A DNA stretch of 64,000 nucleotides from positions 1 to 64,000 of the forward strand of contig NZ_JAKILG010000015.1 of the NCBI RefSeq assembly GCF_023283765.1, written 5' to 3'. Below the pieces are notes generated by a model. That model was not told where the DNA came from, made no database searches, and saw only the letters and a list, made by a program, of their open reading frames with translations. Position 1 is the stretch's first letter, and every line of letters begins with the position of its first letter. This document shows, one piece after another, positions 51,575 through 61,164 of this stretch. The translations under genes and the position numbers were made by a program. This stretch comes from Shewanella profunda (GTDB lineage: Bacteria; Pseudomonadota; Gammaproteobacteria; Enterobacterales; Shewanellaceae).

Positions 51575-52138
51575 ATGACTCAACAAGCTCACCCCATTAG
51601 CTGGCTCCTAGGCTCATCACTCACGGCCGCGGCATTAGCTATCGGCGTTATCGGCGTCAGCCTAACCTTAACGGGTACAGGCTATGCGGACGATGGCCGC
51701 GAGCTCAGCCGCAACATTCCACAGAATGCGGAATACATTGCAGAATGTGGCAGTTGCCATATGGCCTATCCAGCCAATTTACTCCCCGCCGACAAGTGGC
51801 GCGCCATTACGGAAAATTTAGAAAATCACTTTGGTGACAACGCCAGCGTAGATCCTCAAGTCACTGCTAGAATTGAGGAATATCTAGTTCAACATGCAGC
51901 GCAAAATGGTAAGGTGATGAAAAACAGTACGCCGCTGCTCGCGGGCATGGGGCCGCAAAAGATCACAGAACAGGCATTTTTTATTCGCAAACACGATGAG
52001 ATCCCAAAGCGAATGGTGCAAGATAACCCAAAAGTCGGTTCATTCAGTCAATGCAGCAATTGTCACAACCTCGCAGAGAAGGGCATATTCGATGAAGATA
52101 CCGTTAATATTCCTGGCTTTGGCCGTTGGGATGATTAG
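51575..52138 (+). CDS. dhc: Diheme cytochrome c (DHC)
   Basis: A 187-residue cytochrome with an N-terminal helix (residues 10-36; signal or membrane anchor), and two haem motifs, C58-GSC-H62 and C160-SNC-H164. It matches the DHC partner of SHP: it passes electrons from the membrane cytochrome b to SHP. It has an AAGGAAG site before the ATG. The 3' end overlaps the next gene (PepSY) by 47 bases in another frame. Confidence 0.92.
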   Translation: MTQQAHPISWLLGSSLTAAALAIGVIGVSLTLTGTGYADDGRELSRNIPQNAEYIAECGSCHMAYPANLLPADKWRAITENLENHFGDNASVDPQVTARIEEYLVQHAAQNGKVMKNSTPLLAGMGPQKITEQAFFIRKHDEIPKRMVQDNPKVGSFSQCSNCHNLAEKGIFDEDTVNIPGFGRWDD

Positions 52139-52397
52139 CAGTCCAAGCACTGATGCCCACGACGATGATCTTTCAAGCAAGGTGGTCGAGTGGGTTAAGG
52201 AGGGCAAGGTTTTACCCTTCGACACCATAATGCAACGCTACGAATCACGCCTACAGGGACGGCTGCTGGACTTAGAAGTCGAGCAGAAACATGGTCGTAT
52301 CATCTACGAGCTCGAAATCCTCCGCGAGGATGGCATAGTGTATGAAATCAAAATTGACGCCAAAACCGGCGAGTGGCTAAAGGAAAAGGTCGACTGA
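52092..52397 (+). CDS. PepSY-domain periplasmic protein (second copy)
   Basis: A 101-residue protein with a signal peptide (MKIPLIFLALAVGMISSPSTDA) and one PepSY repeat: KVVEWVKEGKVLPFDTIMQRYESRLQGRLLDLEVEQ then IIYELEILREDGIVYEIKIDAKTGEWL. Its ATG at 52092 lies inside the end of the DHC gene and has GAAGGG 8 bases upstream; its TGA overlaps the regulator ATG. It resembles the PepSY gene at 14136, but with only one repeat. A sensory or inhibitory partner of the kinase that follows is the likely role, by inference. Confidence 0.8.
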   Translation: MKIPLIFLALAVGMISSPSTDAHDDDLSSKVVEWVKEGKVLPFDTIMQRYESRLQGRLLDLEVEQKHGRIIYELEILREDGIVYEIKIDAKTGEWLKEKVD

Positions 52398-53056
52398 TGC
52401 GTTTGCTATTGATTGAAGATGATATCGATCTGGTCGCGCGCCTCATTCCCGCCCTTAACAAGGCGGGCTATACCGTCGAACACACAGATAACGGTATCGA
52501 CGGTGCCTTTTTAGGCGAAGAAGAAAACTTCGAAGCCGTTATCCTCGATCTCGGCTTGCCCGGCAAACCCGGTTTACAAGTCCTTGGCCAATGGCGACAA
52601 AAAGGCTTGGCTATGCCAGTGCTTATTCTCACCGCCCGTGATGCGTGGCACGAACGGGTCGACGGCCTCAAGGCTGGGGCCGATGACTACCTCGGCAAGC
52701 CTTTTCACATTGAAGAACTACTCGCAAGGCTCGAAGTGTTGATCCGCCGCCACTTTGGCCGCGCCGACAATGTGCTACAACATGCGGGTGTCTCCCTCGA
52801 TGTCGACAAACAGGCGGTCACCAATGTCGACGGCGAAGTGATAGAACTGACCAAGATTGAATATCGTCTGCTGCATTACTTAATGGTCAACCCCAGCAAA
52901 ATCGTCTCTAAGTCCGAGCTGAGTGAGCGCATTTACGAAGAAGATCACATCAAAGACAGCAATGTCATCGAAGTGTACGTCAACCGCCTGCGCCAACGCT
53001 TAGGCAAGGATTATATCGAAACCCGCCGCGGCCAAGGTTATCGACTCAAGGAGTAA
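52397..53056 (+). CDS. OmpR/PhoP-family response regulator
   Basis: A 219-residue regulator: receiver domain (LLIEDDIDLV, phosphorylation in AVILDLGLPGKPG, Lys in LGKPF) and a winged-helix domain with DSNVIEVYVNRLRQRLGKDY and RGQGYRLKE. The ATG overlaps the PepSY stop by a base (TGATG), and the kinase begins 5 bases after its stop. It is more PhoP/QseB-like than the regulator at 13.4 kb. It probably controls the cytochrome operon, since it is in the same gene string. Confidence 0.92.
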   Translation: MRLLLIEDDIDLVARLIPALNKAGYTVEHTDNGIDGAFLGEEENFEAVILDLGLPGKPGLQVLGQWRQKGLAMPVLILTARDAWHERVDGLKAGADDYLGKPFHIEELLARLEVLIRRHFGRADNVLQHAGVSLDVDKQAVTNVDGEVIELTKIEYRLLHYLMVNPSKIVSKSELSERIYEEDHIKDSNVIEVYVNRLRQRLGKDYIETRRGQGYRLKE

Positions 53057-53061
53057 ATGGC

Positions 53062-54378
53062 GTGTATTCACTCAAGGGTTATCTAACGCGCAATCTGCTG
53101 ATTATGCTCACCTTTGCCATGGTGCTGTTACTGTATTTTCTGTATCAAGGTATCCAAGCATTAACCCAAGACTTTGTCGCTTCGCGTCTACAACACGATG
53201 CCGACAGCCTGATCTCCGCCCTTAATAAAAATCCCGATGGGGCTTGGGCACTCACCACCGACCGTTTACCTAATGTGTACCACAGGGTCAATTCTGGGCA
53301 TTATTTTGCCATTCAAATCGGCGATTCAAATCTGCGTTCACGCTCCCTATTCGATCAAGACGTGAATATTCCTCAGCTAAAAGCGGGCGAGCAACACCAA
53401 GCCACTGAGTTTGTCAGCAAAGAGCATTGGCTGATGTTTAGTCAGGCCGTTATCAAAGATGATCAATTAGTTACTCTGTGGGTGACAGAAGATATTAGCT
53501 CGCTTGAACAAACCCAAGTGCAGTTTTTAGCCTTTGCCACCGCAGCCGTGTTACTCACGATTATCATCCTATTAATGGCCCAGCATCAGCTACTGAAACG
53601 CGGCTTTAAACCCTTAGAACAGATGCCCGAAGCCATACGGCAGATGCGCACCCAAGGGCAAGAAATCAATCCCGCCAAAGTACCGAGTGAAATCGTCCCG
53701 CTGATTGAAGAGATAGATCGCTTAGTCAATCAATTGGGCCAACGAGTGCAACGCTCCCGCAATGCTCTGGGTAACTTGGCCCATGAAATGAAACGTCCGC
53801 TACAAGGGCTACAATCCTACCTAGAAAGCCTACCACCGGAACAAAGGAGTGAGGGCAGCAAGGTGCTATCAAACCTGCACCACATCATCGAGAGAGAGCT
53901 TAAGCGGACTAAGATTGTCGGCCTGTCCACTCCTGGGCGTTATACCGTCCTCGATGACGATCTCGCGCCGCTTATTCAAGTGATGCAACGCATCTACCCA
54001 GATCGCGTCATTCAAAGCCATTACGCGAGCGGCTTAGTAATGCCGTTTGATCGGGATGACTTACTCGAGCTCTTAGGTAATTTGTTGGATAACGCCTGCA
54101 AACATGGCCGCAAAAACATTGAGATCCGTATCAGCCAACAGAACGTTCCAACCTCAGGCTATGGGATAGAAGTGAGTGACGATGGCGAAGGCGTCTCAGA
54201 TACCGCGCTGTCGATCATCATTGAACGCGGCATTCGGCTAGATGAAAGCATCCAAGGCCATGGTTTAGGATTGTCTATCTGCAAAGATATCATCGACAGC
54301 TATCAAGGCGAACTCAGTTTTAGCCATGCGAAACAAGGCGGACTCAAAGCCAGCGTATTTCTGCCGCTCCCGAATTAA
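53062..54378 (+). CDS. Sensor histidine kinase of the SHP locus
   Basis: A 438-residue kinase: first helix about residues 9-30, a periplasmic region of about 120 residues with little similarity to known sensors, second helix (FLAFATAAVLLTIIILLMA), HAMP-like linker, HisKA with NLAHEMKRPLQGLQS (PhoQ-like) and HATPase_c with NLLDNACKHG, DDGEGVS and GHGLGLSI. It starts with GTG at 53062, with GGAG 8 bases upstream. The signal may be redox, oxygen or haem related given the SHP and DHC genes upstream, but this is inference. Confidence 0.9.
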   Translation: MYSLKGYLTRNLLIMLTFAMVLLLYFLYQGIQALTQDFVASRLQHDADSLISALNKNPDGAWALTTDRLPNVYHRVNSGHYFAIQIGDSNLRSRSLFDQDVNIPQLKAGEQHQATEFVSKEHWLMFSQAVIKDDQLVTLWVTEDISSLEQTQVQFLAFATAAVLLTIIILLMAQHQLLKRGFKPLEQMPEAIRQMRTQGQEINPAKVPSEIVPLIEEIDRLVNQLGQRVQRSRNALGNLAHEMKRPLQGLQSYLESLPPEQRSEGSKVLSNLHHIIERELKRTKIVGLSTPGRYTVLDDDLAPLIQVMQRIYPDRVIQSHYASGLVMPFDRDDLLELLGNLLDNACKHGRKNIEIRISQQNVPTSGYGIEVSDDGEGVSDTALSIIIERGIRLDESIQGHGLGLSICKDIIDSYQGELSFSHAKQGGLKASVFLPLPN

Positions 54379-54480
54379 GCGGTATACTCACTCGGCCTGT
54401 GACCACTGAGTTCATGCAAGCAAATAGAGGGTATAATTAACCCATTCAAACCCCTTTCCCCAATCAGTCTAGAGATTTAT

Positions 54481-54957
54481 ATGAAAGTTATCGACCTAAA
54501 ATCTGCCCCGCAACACATTCCACAATTGGCGGAGTGGCATCATCAAGCATGGGCACATTTGAGTCCTGCGGATGCTTCAGTCACCACGCTGATTGCAGAA
54601 ATGAACGAGTATTTAACTGATGCAGCTATGCCTAAGATGTTTATCTGCGAACAGGCAAATCAAGTGATGGGATCATCGTCATTAATCGCCGCGGATATGG
54701 ACAGCCGAACCGACCTAAGTCCTTGGCTCGCAAATGTGTATGTGAATGCCAACCATAGAAATAAAGGACTGGGTAAGTTGCTCGTCAATGCCGTAGTTGA
54801 CCACGCCAAAGCGATTGGTTTGCAGAAAATCTATTTGTTTACCGCAGATAAAGCCGATTTTTATCAGGCACTGGGTTGGTCAATGATTTCACGGGAAGAG
54901 TATAAGGGCGAGATGGTCACGATAATGGAATATAAGTTGACTAGCCCAAATAAATAG
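54481..54957 (+). CDS. GNAT family N-acetyltransferase
   Basis: A 158-residue acetyltransferase. The acetyl-CoA-binding motif A is visible as LANVYVNANHRNKGLGKLLVNAVV (R-x-x-G-x-G, NHRNKGLGK) and motif B follows as KIYLFTADKADFYQALGW. It lacks membrane or signal segments. The acceptor substrate is unknown. It is a single gene located 100 bases after the kinase. Confidence 0.9.
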   Translation: MKVIDLKSAPQHIPQLAEWHHQAWAHLSPADASVTTLIAEMNEYLTDAAMPKMFICEQANQVMGSSSLIAADMDSRTDLSPWLANVYVNANHRNKGLGKLLVNAVVDHAKAIGLQKIYLFTADKADFYQALGWSMISREEYKGEMVTIMEYKLTSPNK

Positions 54958-55296
54958 AGGCATTAGCAAACTTCACAATAGGACAATTTCCTCAAGTTTT
55001 TAGCTCGTTTACTCGATCGACCCTACCCCATATCCAGTTGTTTTTGTGATAACAATTTAAGTTAATAAGGATAAATAAGTTACAAAAGCGCACTTAGTTT
55101 CAATATCGCCTACCCCCAGTTTTAGGATTTTTGCCGTTGTTATACTCACATCGAAAATAAATCAGACGACAGATCCACTCAAGAAACATCATTTATTGAT
55201 TGAGTTTTGATGATTCCGAGATACGAGTAAAAACGTGACCCTACCTATACCGTCCGTTTTGAACAGATAAACATCATTCCTGCTGGAGGGATAATT
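54958..55296 (+). promoter_or_regulatory. frd upstream region
   Basis: A gene-free stretch of about 340 bases. It contains TTGTGAT-AACA-ATTTAA (about 55051), a CRP-like half site, and TTGAT-TGAGTT-TTGAT (about 55196-55211), a direct repeat that could be a regulator site, for example for the DcuR-type regulator encoded downstream. Both are weak by eye. Confidence 0.3.
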
Positions 55297-57072
55297 TTGA
55301 AAACCATAACCACAGATGTGGCGGTCATCGGCGCTGGTGGCGCGGGTCTTCGCGCAGCAATTGCTGCAGCAGAGGCTAATCCAAAGCTAAGTATCGCTCT
55401 CATTTCCAAAGTATATCCAATGCGTTCGCATACCGTTGCTGCCGAAGGCGGCTCGGCTGCGGTAATTAAAGATGAAGACAGTCTGGATAACCATTTCAAT
55501 GATACGGTTGCCGGTGGCGACTGGCTATGTGAACAGGACGTTGTCGAGTATTTCGTCGAGAATGCGCTACGTGAAATGACCCAGTTAGAGCTATGGGGTT
55601 GTCCGTGGAGCCGAAAACCTAACGGTGAAATTAACGTGCGCCGTTTTGGTGGAATGAAGATTGAACGAACTTGGTTTGCGGCCGACAAAACCGGTTTTCA
55701 CATGTTGCATACCCTGTTCCAAACGTCGATGAAGTACAGCAATATCGTGCGCTATGACGAGTTCTTCGTACTGGATCTCATCGTTGTCGATAATGAAGTG
55801 CAAGGTGTTATCGCCCTGTGCATTGCCGAAGGCGAGCTAGTTTGCTTTAAAGCCAAATCGGTGATCTTAGCAACAGGTGGCGGTGGCCGTGTCTACCACT
55901 TCAACACCAATGGCGGCATAGTAACAGGCGATGGAATGGCTATTGCCTATCGTCATGGCGTACCACTCCGCGATATGGAGTTTGTGCAATATCACCCAAC
56001 GGGTTTACCCGGCACGGGGATTTTGATGACGGAAGGATGCCGCGGTGAAGGCGGCATCATGGTGAATAAAAACGGTTACCGTTATCTGCAGGATTATGGT
56101 CTAGGGCCAGAAACCCCTGTTGGTCAACCACAAAACAAATACATGGAATTAGGCCCTCGCGATAAGGTTTCTCAAGCATTTTGGCATGAGCAACGTAAGG
56201 GAAATACTATCAAACATCCTTTAGGAGATGTGGTTCACTTAGATTTACGCCACTTAGGTGAAGACTATCTCAAAGAGCGCTTACCCTTTATCTGTGAGCT
56301 TGCAAAAGCCTATGTCAACGTAGACCCAGCTAAAGAACCCATTCCTATTCGCCCTACCGCCCATTACACCATGGGAGGTCTTGAAACCGATCCTCAAACT
56401 GAAACCCAAATTAAAGGTTTGTTTGCCGTTGGTGAATGTTCTTCAGTTGGCTTACACGGTGCTAACCGCCTTGGTTCTAATTCGCTGGCAGAGCTTGTTG
56501 TATTTGGCAGATTAGCCGGTGAGACAGCGGCTAAGCGCGCCGCAGAATTCCAAGGATGGAACTACGATGCTATTAATGACCAAGCAGCAGCAGTTGAAGC
56601 CCGTCTCGATGCACTATTAGCCCAGAAAGGTACCGAAAACTGGTCTGATGTACGTACTGAAATGTGTAAGAGCATGGAATCTGGTTGTGGTATCTACCGT
56701 GATGAAGCAGGCATGCAGGCTACGATTGATAAGCTTGCCGAGTTACGTTTACGTTATAAAAACATTCAAATCACCGATAAGGGCAAAGTATTCAATACCG
56801 ATCTGCTCTATGCCATTGAAGTAGGCTTTAGTTTAGATGTTGCCGAGGCCATGGCGCACTCAGCAATTCAACGCCGAGAATCCCGTGGAGCCCACCAACG
56901 GCTCGATGAAGACTGCAACTCGCGTAATGACAAGGATTATCTAAAACACTCCCTTGCACTCTATAACCCTAATGCTGTGCCAACCATCAAGTACAGCGAG
57001 GTGAAGATCACTAAGTCTCAACCTCAAGCGCGCCTGTATGGTGACGCCGCAAAACAGCAGGAGAAAGTCTAA
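55297..57072 (+). CDS. frdA: Fumarate reductase flavoprotein subunit FrdA
   Basis: A 591-residue catalytic subunit of quinol:fumarate reductase. FAD-binding [19 protein letters not shown] is at the N-terminus, the covalent-flavin His region is [13 protein letters not shown], and the active-site stretch is [14 protein letters not shown] with the [16 protein letters not shown] end. It starts with TTG at 55297, preceded by GGAGGG at 6 bases; E. coli frdA uses GTG, so a weak start codon is usual for this gene. It reduces fumarate to succinate in the inner-membrane complex FrdABCD, allowing anaerobic respiration. First of four genes. Confidence 0.94.
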   Translation: MKTITTDVAVIGAGGAGLRAAIAAAEANPKLSIALISKVYPMRSHTVAAEGGSAAVIKDEDSLDNHFNDTVAGGDWLCEQDVVEYFVENALREMTQLELWGCPWSRKPNGEINVRRFGGMKIERTWFAADKTGFHMLHTLFQTSMKYSNIVRYDEFFVLDLIVVDNEVQGVIALCIAEGELVCFKAKSVILATGGGGRVYHFNTNGGIVTGDGMAIAYRHGVPLRDMEFVQYHPTGLPGTGILMTEGCRGEGGIMVNKNGYRYLQDYGLGPETPVGQPQNKYMELGPRDKVSQAFWHEQRKGNTIKHPLGDVVHLDLRHLGEDYLKERLPFICELAKAYVNVDPAKEPIPIRPTAHYTMGGLETDPQTETQIKGLFAVGECSSVGLHGANRLGSNSLAELVVFGRLAGETAAKRAAEFQGWNYDAINDQAAAVEARLDALLAQKGTENWSDVRTEMCKSMESGCGIYRDEAGMQATIDKLAELRLRYKNIQITDKGKVFNTDLLYAIEVGFSLDVAEAMAHSAIQRRESRGAHQRLDEDCNSRNDKDYLKHSLALYNPNAVPTIKYSEVKITKSQPQARLYGDAAKQQEKV

Positions 57073-57812
57073 TGACTGAGCATAATATTCAGACTGTTAA
57101 TATCCTTAGATACGATCCAGAAAAGAATAACGAACCCTTTCTTGAGACGTTTAAAGTTCCTGCGGATAACACGACCTCGATACAGGATGCGTTAGCTTAT
57201 ATTAAAGATCATATGGATAAGTCTTTATCCTATCGCTGGTCTTGTCGCATGGCGATTTGTGGTTCCTGTGGTGTGATGGTTAACAAAGTGCCTAAACTGG
57301 CCTGTAAAACCTTTTTGCGCGACTACCCAGAGGGTGTCACGCTTGAGCCACTCGCCAACTTTGCCATTGAGAAAGATCTCGTGGTCGACAAAGCTCCCTT
57401 CCTTGAACGATTAGAGGCAATGAAACCTTATATCATTGGCAATGATCGCAAACCTGAAGACGGGCCAAATCTACAAACTCCGGCACAAATGGCCAAATAC
57501 AAGCAGTTTGCAGGTTGTATCAACTGTGGTTTGTGCTACGCAGCGTGCCCGCAGTTTGGTTTGAACCCTGAGTTTATCGGTCCTGCCGCCATCACGCTTG
57601 CCCACAGATATAACTTAGATAGTCGTGATCTTGGCAAAGTTGAACGCATGAAACTTATCAACGGTAAGGACGGTGCCTGGGGTTGTACCTTCGTTGGATA
57701 TTGTTCAAAGGTGTGCCCTAAACATGTCGATCCTGCGGCGGCGGTAAACCAGAGCAAGGTTGAGTCAGCTAAAGATTTTATCATTAACATGATAACGATG
57801 AAGGAGGCATAA
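57072..57812 (+). CDS. frdB: Fumarate reductase iron-sulfur subunit FrdB
   Basis: A 246-residue electron-transfer subunit. The [2Fe-2S] centre is [15 protein letters not shown]...C, and the [4Fe-4S] and [3Fe-4S] motifs are [13 protein letters not shown] and [13 protein letters not shown]. It links FrdA to the quinol site in FrdCD. It overlaps the frdA stop by one base and is followed by frdC after one base. Confidence 0.95.
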   Translation: MTEHNIQTVNILRYDPEKNNEPFLETFKVPADNTTSIQDALAYIKDHMDKSLSYRWSCRMAICGSCGVMVNKVPKLACKTFLRDYPEGVTLEPLANFAIEKDLVVDKAPFLERLEAMKPYIIGNDRKPEDGPNLQTPAQMAKYKQFAGCINCGLCYAACPQFGLNPEFIGPAAITLAHRYNLDSRDLGKVERMKLINGKDGAWGCTFVGYCSKVCPKHVDPAAAVNQSKVESAKDFIINMITMKEA

Positions 57813-57813
57813 G

Positions 57814-58197
57814 ATGCAAAACCGCAAACCCTATGTTCGTCCTATGCAGAGAGCTTGGTGGTCCGAGAATAACTTCTTCAGTTGGTATATGGTGCGAGAA
57901 TTAACCATAGTGCCGCTGATCCTATTCACACTGAATCTTTGCGCAGGTTTATTTGCTCTGGTCTCAAGCAGCGATGCTTGGAGCAACTGGATTTACTTTT
58001 CGTCTCACCCAGTCATGTTACTTATCAATGTTTTGGCATTGATTGGTGCACTCTATCATGCCAAGACATTCTTCAGCATGATGCCCCAGGTGATGCCAAT
58101 TAAGCTGGGTGAAAAAGTAGTGCCAACTGGCGTAATCGTTGGGGTTCAGTGGTTACTGTTAGTGCTAGTGTCACTCGTGGCGATAGCCTGTATTTAG
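57814..58197 (+). CDS. frdC: Fumarate reductase membrane subunit FrdC
   Basis: A 127-residue membrane subunit with three helices. The RKPYVRPMQRAWW start and FFSWYMVREL segment match E. coli FrdC, with the Glu of the quinol site in VREL. It anchors FrdAB and binds quinone without haem. Confidence 0.92.
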   Translation: MQNRKPYVRPMQRAWWSENNFFSWYMVRELTIVPLILFTLNLCAGLFALVSSSDAWSNWIYFSSHPVMLLINVLALIGALYHAKTFFSMMPQVMPIKLGEKVVPTGVIVGVQWLLLVLVSLVAIACI

Positions 58198-58209
58198 TAG
58201 GAGAATATT

Positions 58210-58575
58210 ATGATCAATTATTCACCAAAGCGCTCTGATGAACCCATTTGGTGGGGCCTGTTCGGCGCGGGTGGCGTTTGGTTTGCCATGATTACACCGG
58301 TAACCGTACTCGTGATGGGGATCCTGTTGCCCTTACATGGATTTGGATTGGTAGATATCAGCTATGACAAGGTTTATGCATTTGTCAGTAGCCCCATCGG
58401 TGGCGGGTTTACCGTGCTGTCTTTATCCCTACCTATGTGGCATGCGATGCACCGAGTTCACCATGGCTTGCATGACTTACAAATCCACTTAGGTTCCGTT
58501 GGCAAATACGCTTGCTACTTAGCTGCGGCCTTGGTGACGGTACTTGCTACGGTTTGGGTAATACAGTTAAGTTAA
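58210..58575 (+). CDS. frdD: Fumarate reductase membrane subunit FrdD
   Basis: A 121-residue membrane subunit with three helices. The start INYSPKRSDEPIWWGLFGAGG and the MHRVHHGLHDLQIHL stretch match E. coli FrdD. Completes the four-subunit, haem-free fumarate reductase. Followed by a terminator hairpin 33 bases after the stop. Confidence 0.93.
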   Translation: MINYSPKRSDEPIWWGLFGAGGVWFAMITPVTVLVMGILLPLHGFGLVDISYDKVYAFVSSPIGGGFTVLSLSLPMWHAMHRVHHGLHDLQIHLGSVGKYACYLAAALVTVLATVWVIQLS

Positions 58576-58608
58576 CTATATCGTTAAGTTGATGGTTTCA
58601 GAGGTATG

Positions 58609-58635
58609 ATAGGCAGAATTGTTCTGCCTATTTCT
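58609..58635 (+). terminator. Hairpin terminator after frdD
   Basis: ATAGGCAGAA (58609-58618) pairs with TTCTGCCTAT (58622-58631) around TTG, then TTCTG. It ends the frd operon. Confidence 0.65.
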
Positions 58636-58646
58636 GTTAGCTATCG

Positions 58647-58691
58647 CCAAACAACCTCAAAATGAGATTGCCTACATTTTGGGGTTTTTGG
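58647..58691. repeat. Diverged copy of the dispersed repeat, hairpin
   Basis: CCAAACAACCTCAAAATG pairs imperfectly with CATTTTGGGGTTTTTGG. The left arm shares CCAAACAACCTCAA with the repeats at 34015 and 40987. It lies between frdD and dcuS and could also help to terminate. Confidence 0.55.
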
Positions 58692-58746
58692 CTATTTAAA
58701 TAGCTAAGATATTATTGATGTAAACACTCACCCTATAGGATGGTCT

Positions 58747-60414
58747 ATGCTTGCCACCGATAAGCGATTTGACTTAGTCAAACCGATGAAATTCAAGAAA
58801 CATTTGATTACCAGCATTTTTATGGCAATGGTGTTGATCTTGATCATTATGGTGGCGGCAACTTTTCATCTCCTAAAATCCACCCATGATGAGAGCCTTA
58901 AGCAGCGTGGATTAGAATTAGCCAGTATTCTTGCACTAGATCCCGTGGTCATTGAGGCTGTTGAGCGCGCTAATGTAACACCAGAAGTATCGATCCGATC
59001 TTATATTGAAAATCTCCGTGCTCAGACTAGTGTCTCTTTTATTGTTGTGGTGAATAAAGAAGCTATACGCCTGAGCCATCCTGAAGAATCAAAACTATAT
59101 CATCCCTTTGTGGGAGATGACCTCAAACCCGTATTAAGTGAGGGAATTAAAGTCAGTACCTTTGCCGAAGGTTCACTTGGCCCCGCTATTCGCAGTTTTT
59201 CCCCTGTCATCAGCAATGGTGAAGTCATTGGCGCGGTATGTGTCGGTATTCTTACCAAGGAAGTGAGCCTGCTCTTCCTTCAAAGCCACGCCAATCTCCT
59301 CTTTGTTGTCATCTTAGTTTTAATGATTGCCGTATTGCTGATTATCGTGGTGTTATCAAAATTAAAACGTACCATGCAATACCTCGAGCCAGAGTTAGTG
59401 ATAAAACGATTAATGGAGCATGACCGTATTTTCAATGCCATCCATGATCCCATTATTTCGGTCAGTAATGATTTCACCATCTCAGCCATCAATGATATCG
59501 CGACTCAGGTTTTACCTATGGGTAGCATGAGTAAACAAGATTATATCGGACAGCCATTGTCACATTTTTCGTCAGCGCTGAGTCAGATAACTAAGGCCAG
59601 CCATAGAGAAGCGTCCTCCGAGCGGCTCCGATTAGGTAAACTCGATTACAGAGTGTGTATTTATCCATGGCAAATAAACCAAGAGCAACACGGTTACGTG
59701 ATTATTTTTCTTGCGGATATGGAGCTTAACGACCTTAGAAAAGAGCTGCTTCACTATAAAAACTATTCTGAACAGCTGCGAAGTAAAACCCACGAGTATT
59801 CAAACAAACTCAATGTATTATCAGGCATGCTACAGTTAAAGCATTATGATGAAGTCATAGAGTTTATCGACCGTGAGAGTAAGGGCCATCAACGTATTAT
59901 CGGTAATATTGTACGCTCCATTCATAACAGTTTAGTGGCCTCTATCCTGCTGGCAAAATACAATAAAGCGACAGAAGCCAACGTAAAATATGTGCTAGAC
60001 GAGGACAATAATCTTCTCAATTACAGTAAGCTAGTCTCTGAGAAGTTGGCCACCATTCTGGGGAATCTCATCGACAATGCTATTCTTGCCGCTTCGAGTA
60101 ATCGCAATAATGCACCACCAGAAGTACAGGTTTATGTTAGTGATCGCAGTCAACATATTATTTTAGAAGTTCAAGATAGTGGTTCGGGGGTTATGCCAGA
60201 GATAGCCGATACCATTTTTGATTTTGGGGTCACCAGCAAGACAGAGCATGAACAATCTGGAATAGGGTTATATCTGGTTAACGAACTTGTAAAACAGTTT
60301 AGTGGGAGCCTCGATTGGGAACGCACCGAGGATAACACCACTTTATTCTCCATTTACATTGAGAAGAGCGAAGTAAAACGCTATGAGGCAGAAAGTCACC
60401 ACCATGATTATTGA
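58747..60414 (+). CDS. dcuS: DcuS/CitA-family C4-dicarboxylate sensor kinase
   Basis: A 555-residue membrane kinase. Helix 1 is at about residues 20-42, the periplasmic Cache/PAS domain follows, with AIRLSHPEESKLYHPFVGDD and GPAIRSFSPVISNGEVIGAVCVGI (the Arg and His ligands of the family), helix 2 is at about residues 180-200, then a cytoplasmic PAS, an H-box THEYSNKLNVLSGML, and HATPase_c with NLIDNAILAA, QDSGSG and QSGIGLYLV. It senses fumarate or related dicarboxylates in this family. It overlaps the regulator gene by 32 bases. It should control the flanking frd, fumarase or transporter genes. Confidence 0.9.
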   Translation: MLATDKRFDLVKPMKFKKHLITSIFMAMVLILIIMVAATFHLLKSTHDESLKQRGLELASILALDPVVIEAVERANVTPEVSIRSYIENLRAQTSVSFIVVVNKEAIRLSHPEESKLYHPFVGDDLKPVLSEGIKVSTFAEGSLGPAIRSFSPVISNGEVIGAVCVGILTKEVSLLFLQSHANLLFVVILVLMIAVLLIIVVLSKLKRTMQYLEPELVIKRLMEHDRIFNAIHDPIISVSNDFTISAINDIATQVLPMGSMSKQDYIGQPLSHFSSALSQITKASHREASSERLRLGKLDYRVCIYPWQINQEQHGYVIIFLADMELNDLRKELLHYKNYSEQLRSKTHEYSNKLNVLSGMLQLKHYDEVIEFIDRESKGHQRIIGNIVRSIHNSLVASILLAKYNKATEANVKYVLDEDNNLLNYSKLVSEKLATILGNLIDNAILAASSNRNNAPPEVQVYVSDRSQHIILEVQDSGSGVMPEIADTIFDFGVTSKTEHEQSGIGLYLVNELVKQFSGSLDWERTEDNTTLFSIYIEKSEVKRYEAESHHHDY

Positions 60415-61081
60415 GGATGATCCTAAGGCTAGTTACGCCTTGGAATCTATCATTCATCAACATCCCGATTTCGAAGTCGTTGTCGTCAGTGAAACCTATC
60501 AAGATGCACTGATGCACTACAATCTCTATACACCTCAACTGGTTTTTGTGGACATTACCTTGCCCGATGGCAGTGGAATTGATGTGATCAAACAACTGCG
60601 CAGTCAAGGAGCTAATTGTTATTTCATTATGACAACCGCTGAACGCGAGGCTACTACCGTTGAACAAGTAGTCCAACTCGGTGTGAGTGATTACCTCGTA
60701 AAACCACTGCGTATGTCGAGGGTTCGCCAAGCACTCGATGATTACAAGCTGTATCGACAAAAACTGGCATGCCATGAAACCATGGATCAATGTGTGATCG
60801 ATCATATCCTAGGCAAACGCACAAACCTCCCCATGCGGCGAACGCCTAAAGGGATTGATGCCAATACACTCGATACGCTAAAAGAGATCCTCAGAAAAGA
60901 ACAACTAACTGATTTTTCTGGGGACGATATTAGTGACCGCATGAATGTCAGTCGCATCACCATCCGCCGCTATCTGGAATATCTTGAATCAGAGGGGGTG
61001 ATAAAAATGGTATTGAACTATAAAACGGGTGGGCGTCCAAGCAGGGTCTACCAACTGATTGATGTTGATTTGCTTGGCTAA
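60383..61081 (+). CDS. dcuR: DcuR/CitB-family response regulator
   Basis: A 232-residue regulator: receiver domain (MIIEDDPKAS, phosphorylation in LVFVDITLPDGSG, Lys in YLVKPL), a linker, and a C-terminal DNA-binding domain with GDDISDRMNVSRITIRRYLEYLESEGV, the CitB-type helix-turn-helix. Its start overlaps the end of the kinase gene, so translation is coupled. A long perfect terminator follows. Confidence 0.9.
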   Translation: MRQKVTTMIIEDDPKASYALESIIHQHPDFEVVVVSETYQDALMHYNLYTPQLVFVDITLPDGSGIDVIKQLRSQGANCYFIMTTAEREATTVEQVVQLGVSDYLVKPLRMSRVRQALDDYKLYRQKLACHETMDQCVIDHILGKRTNLPMRRTPKGIDANTLDTLKEILRKEQLTDFSGDDISDRMNVSRITIRRYLEYLESEGVIKMVLNYKTGGRPSRVYQLIDVDLLG

Positions 61082-61084
61082 TGA

Positions 61085-61126
61085 AAAACGGTAACCAACA
61101 GATGTTTATCTGTTGGTTACCGTTAG
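61085..61126. terminator. Bidirectional terminator, 17-base stem
   Basis: AACGGTAACCAACAGAT (61087-61103) pairs perfectly with ATCTGTTGGTTACCGTT (61108-61124) around GTTT. The minus-strand side has a T-run (AAAAA on plus). It separates convergent dcuR and the fumarase gene. Confidence 0.85.
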
Positions 61127-61164
61127 TATTGCTTCTAACCGCCTAATTTGCAGGGGTAAATATA

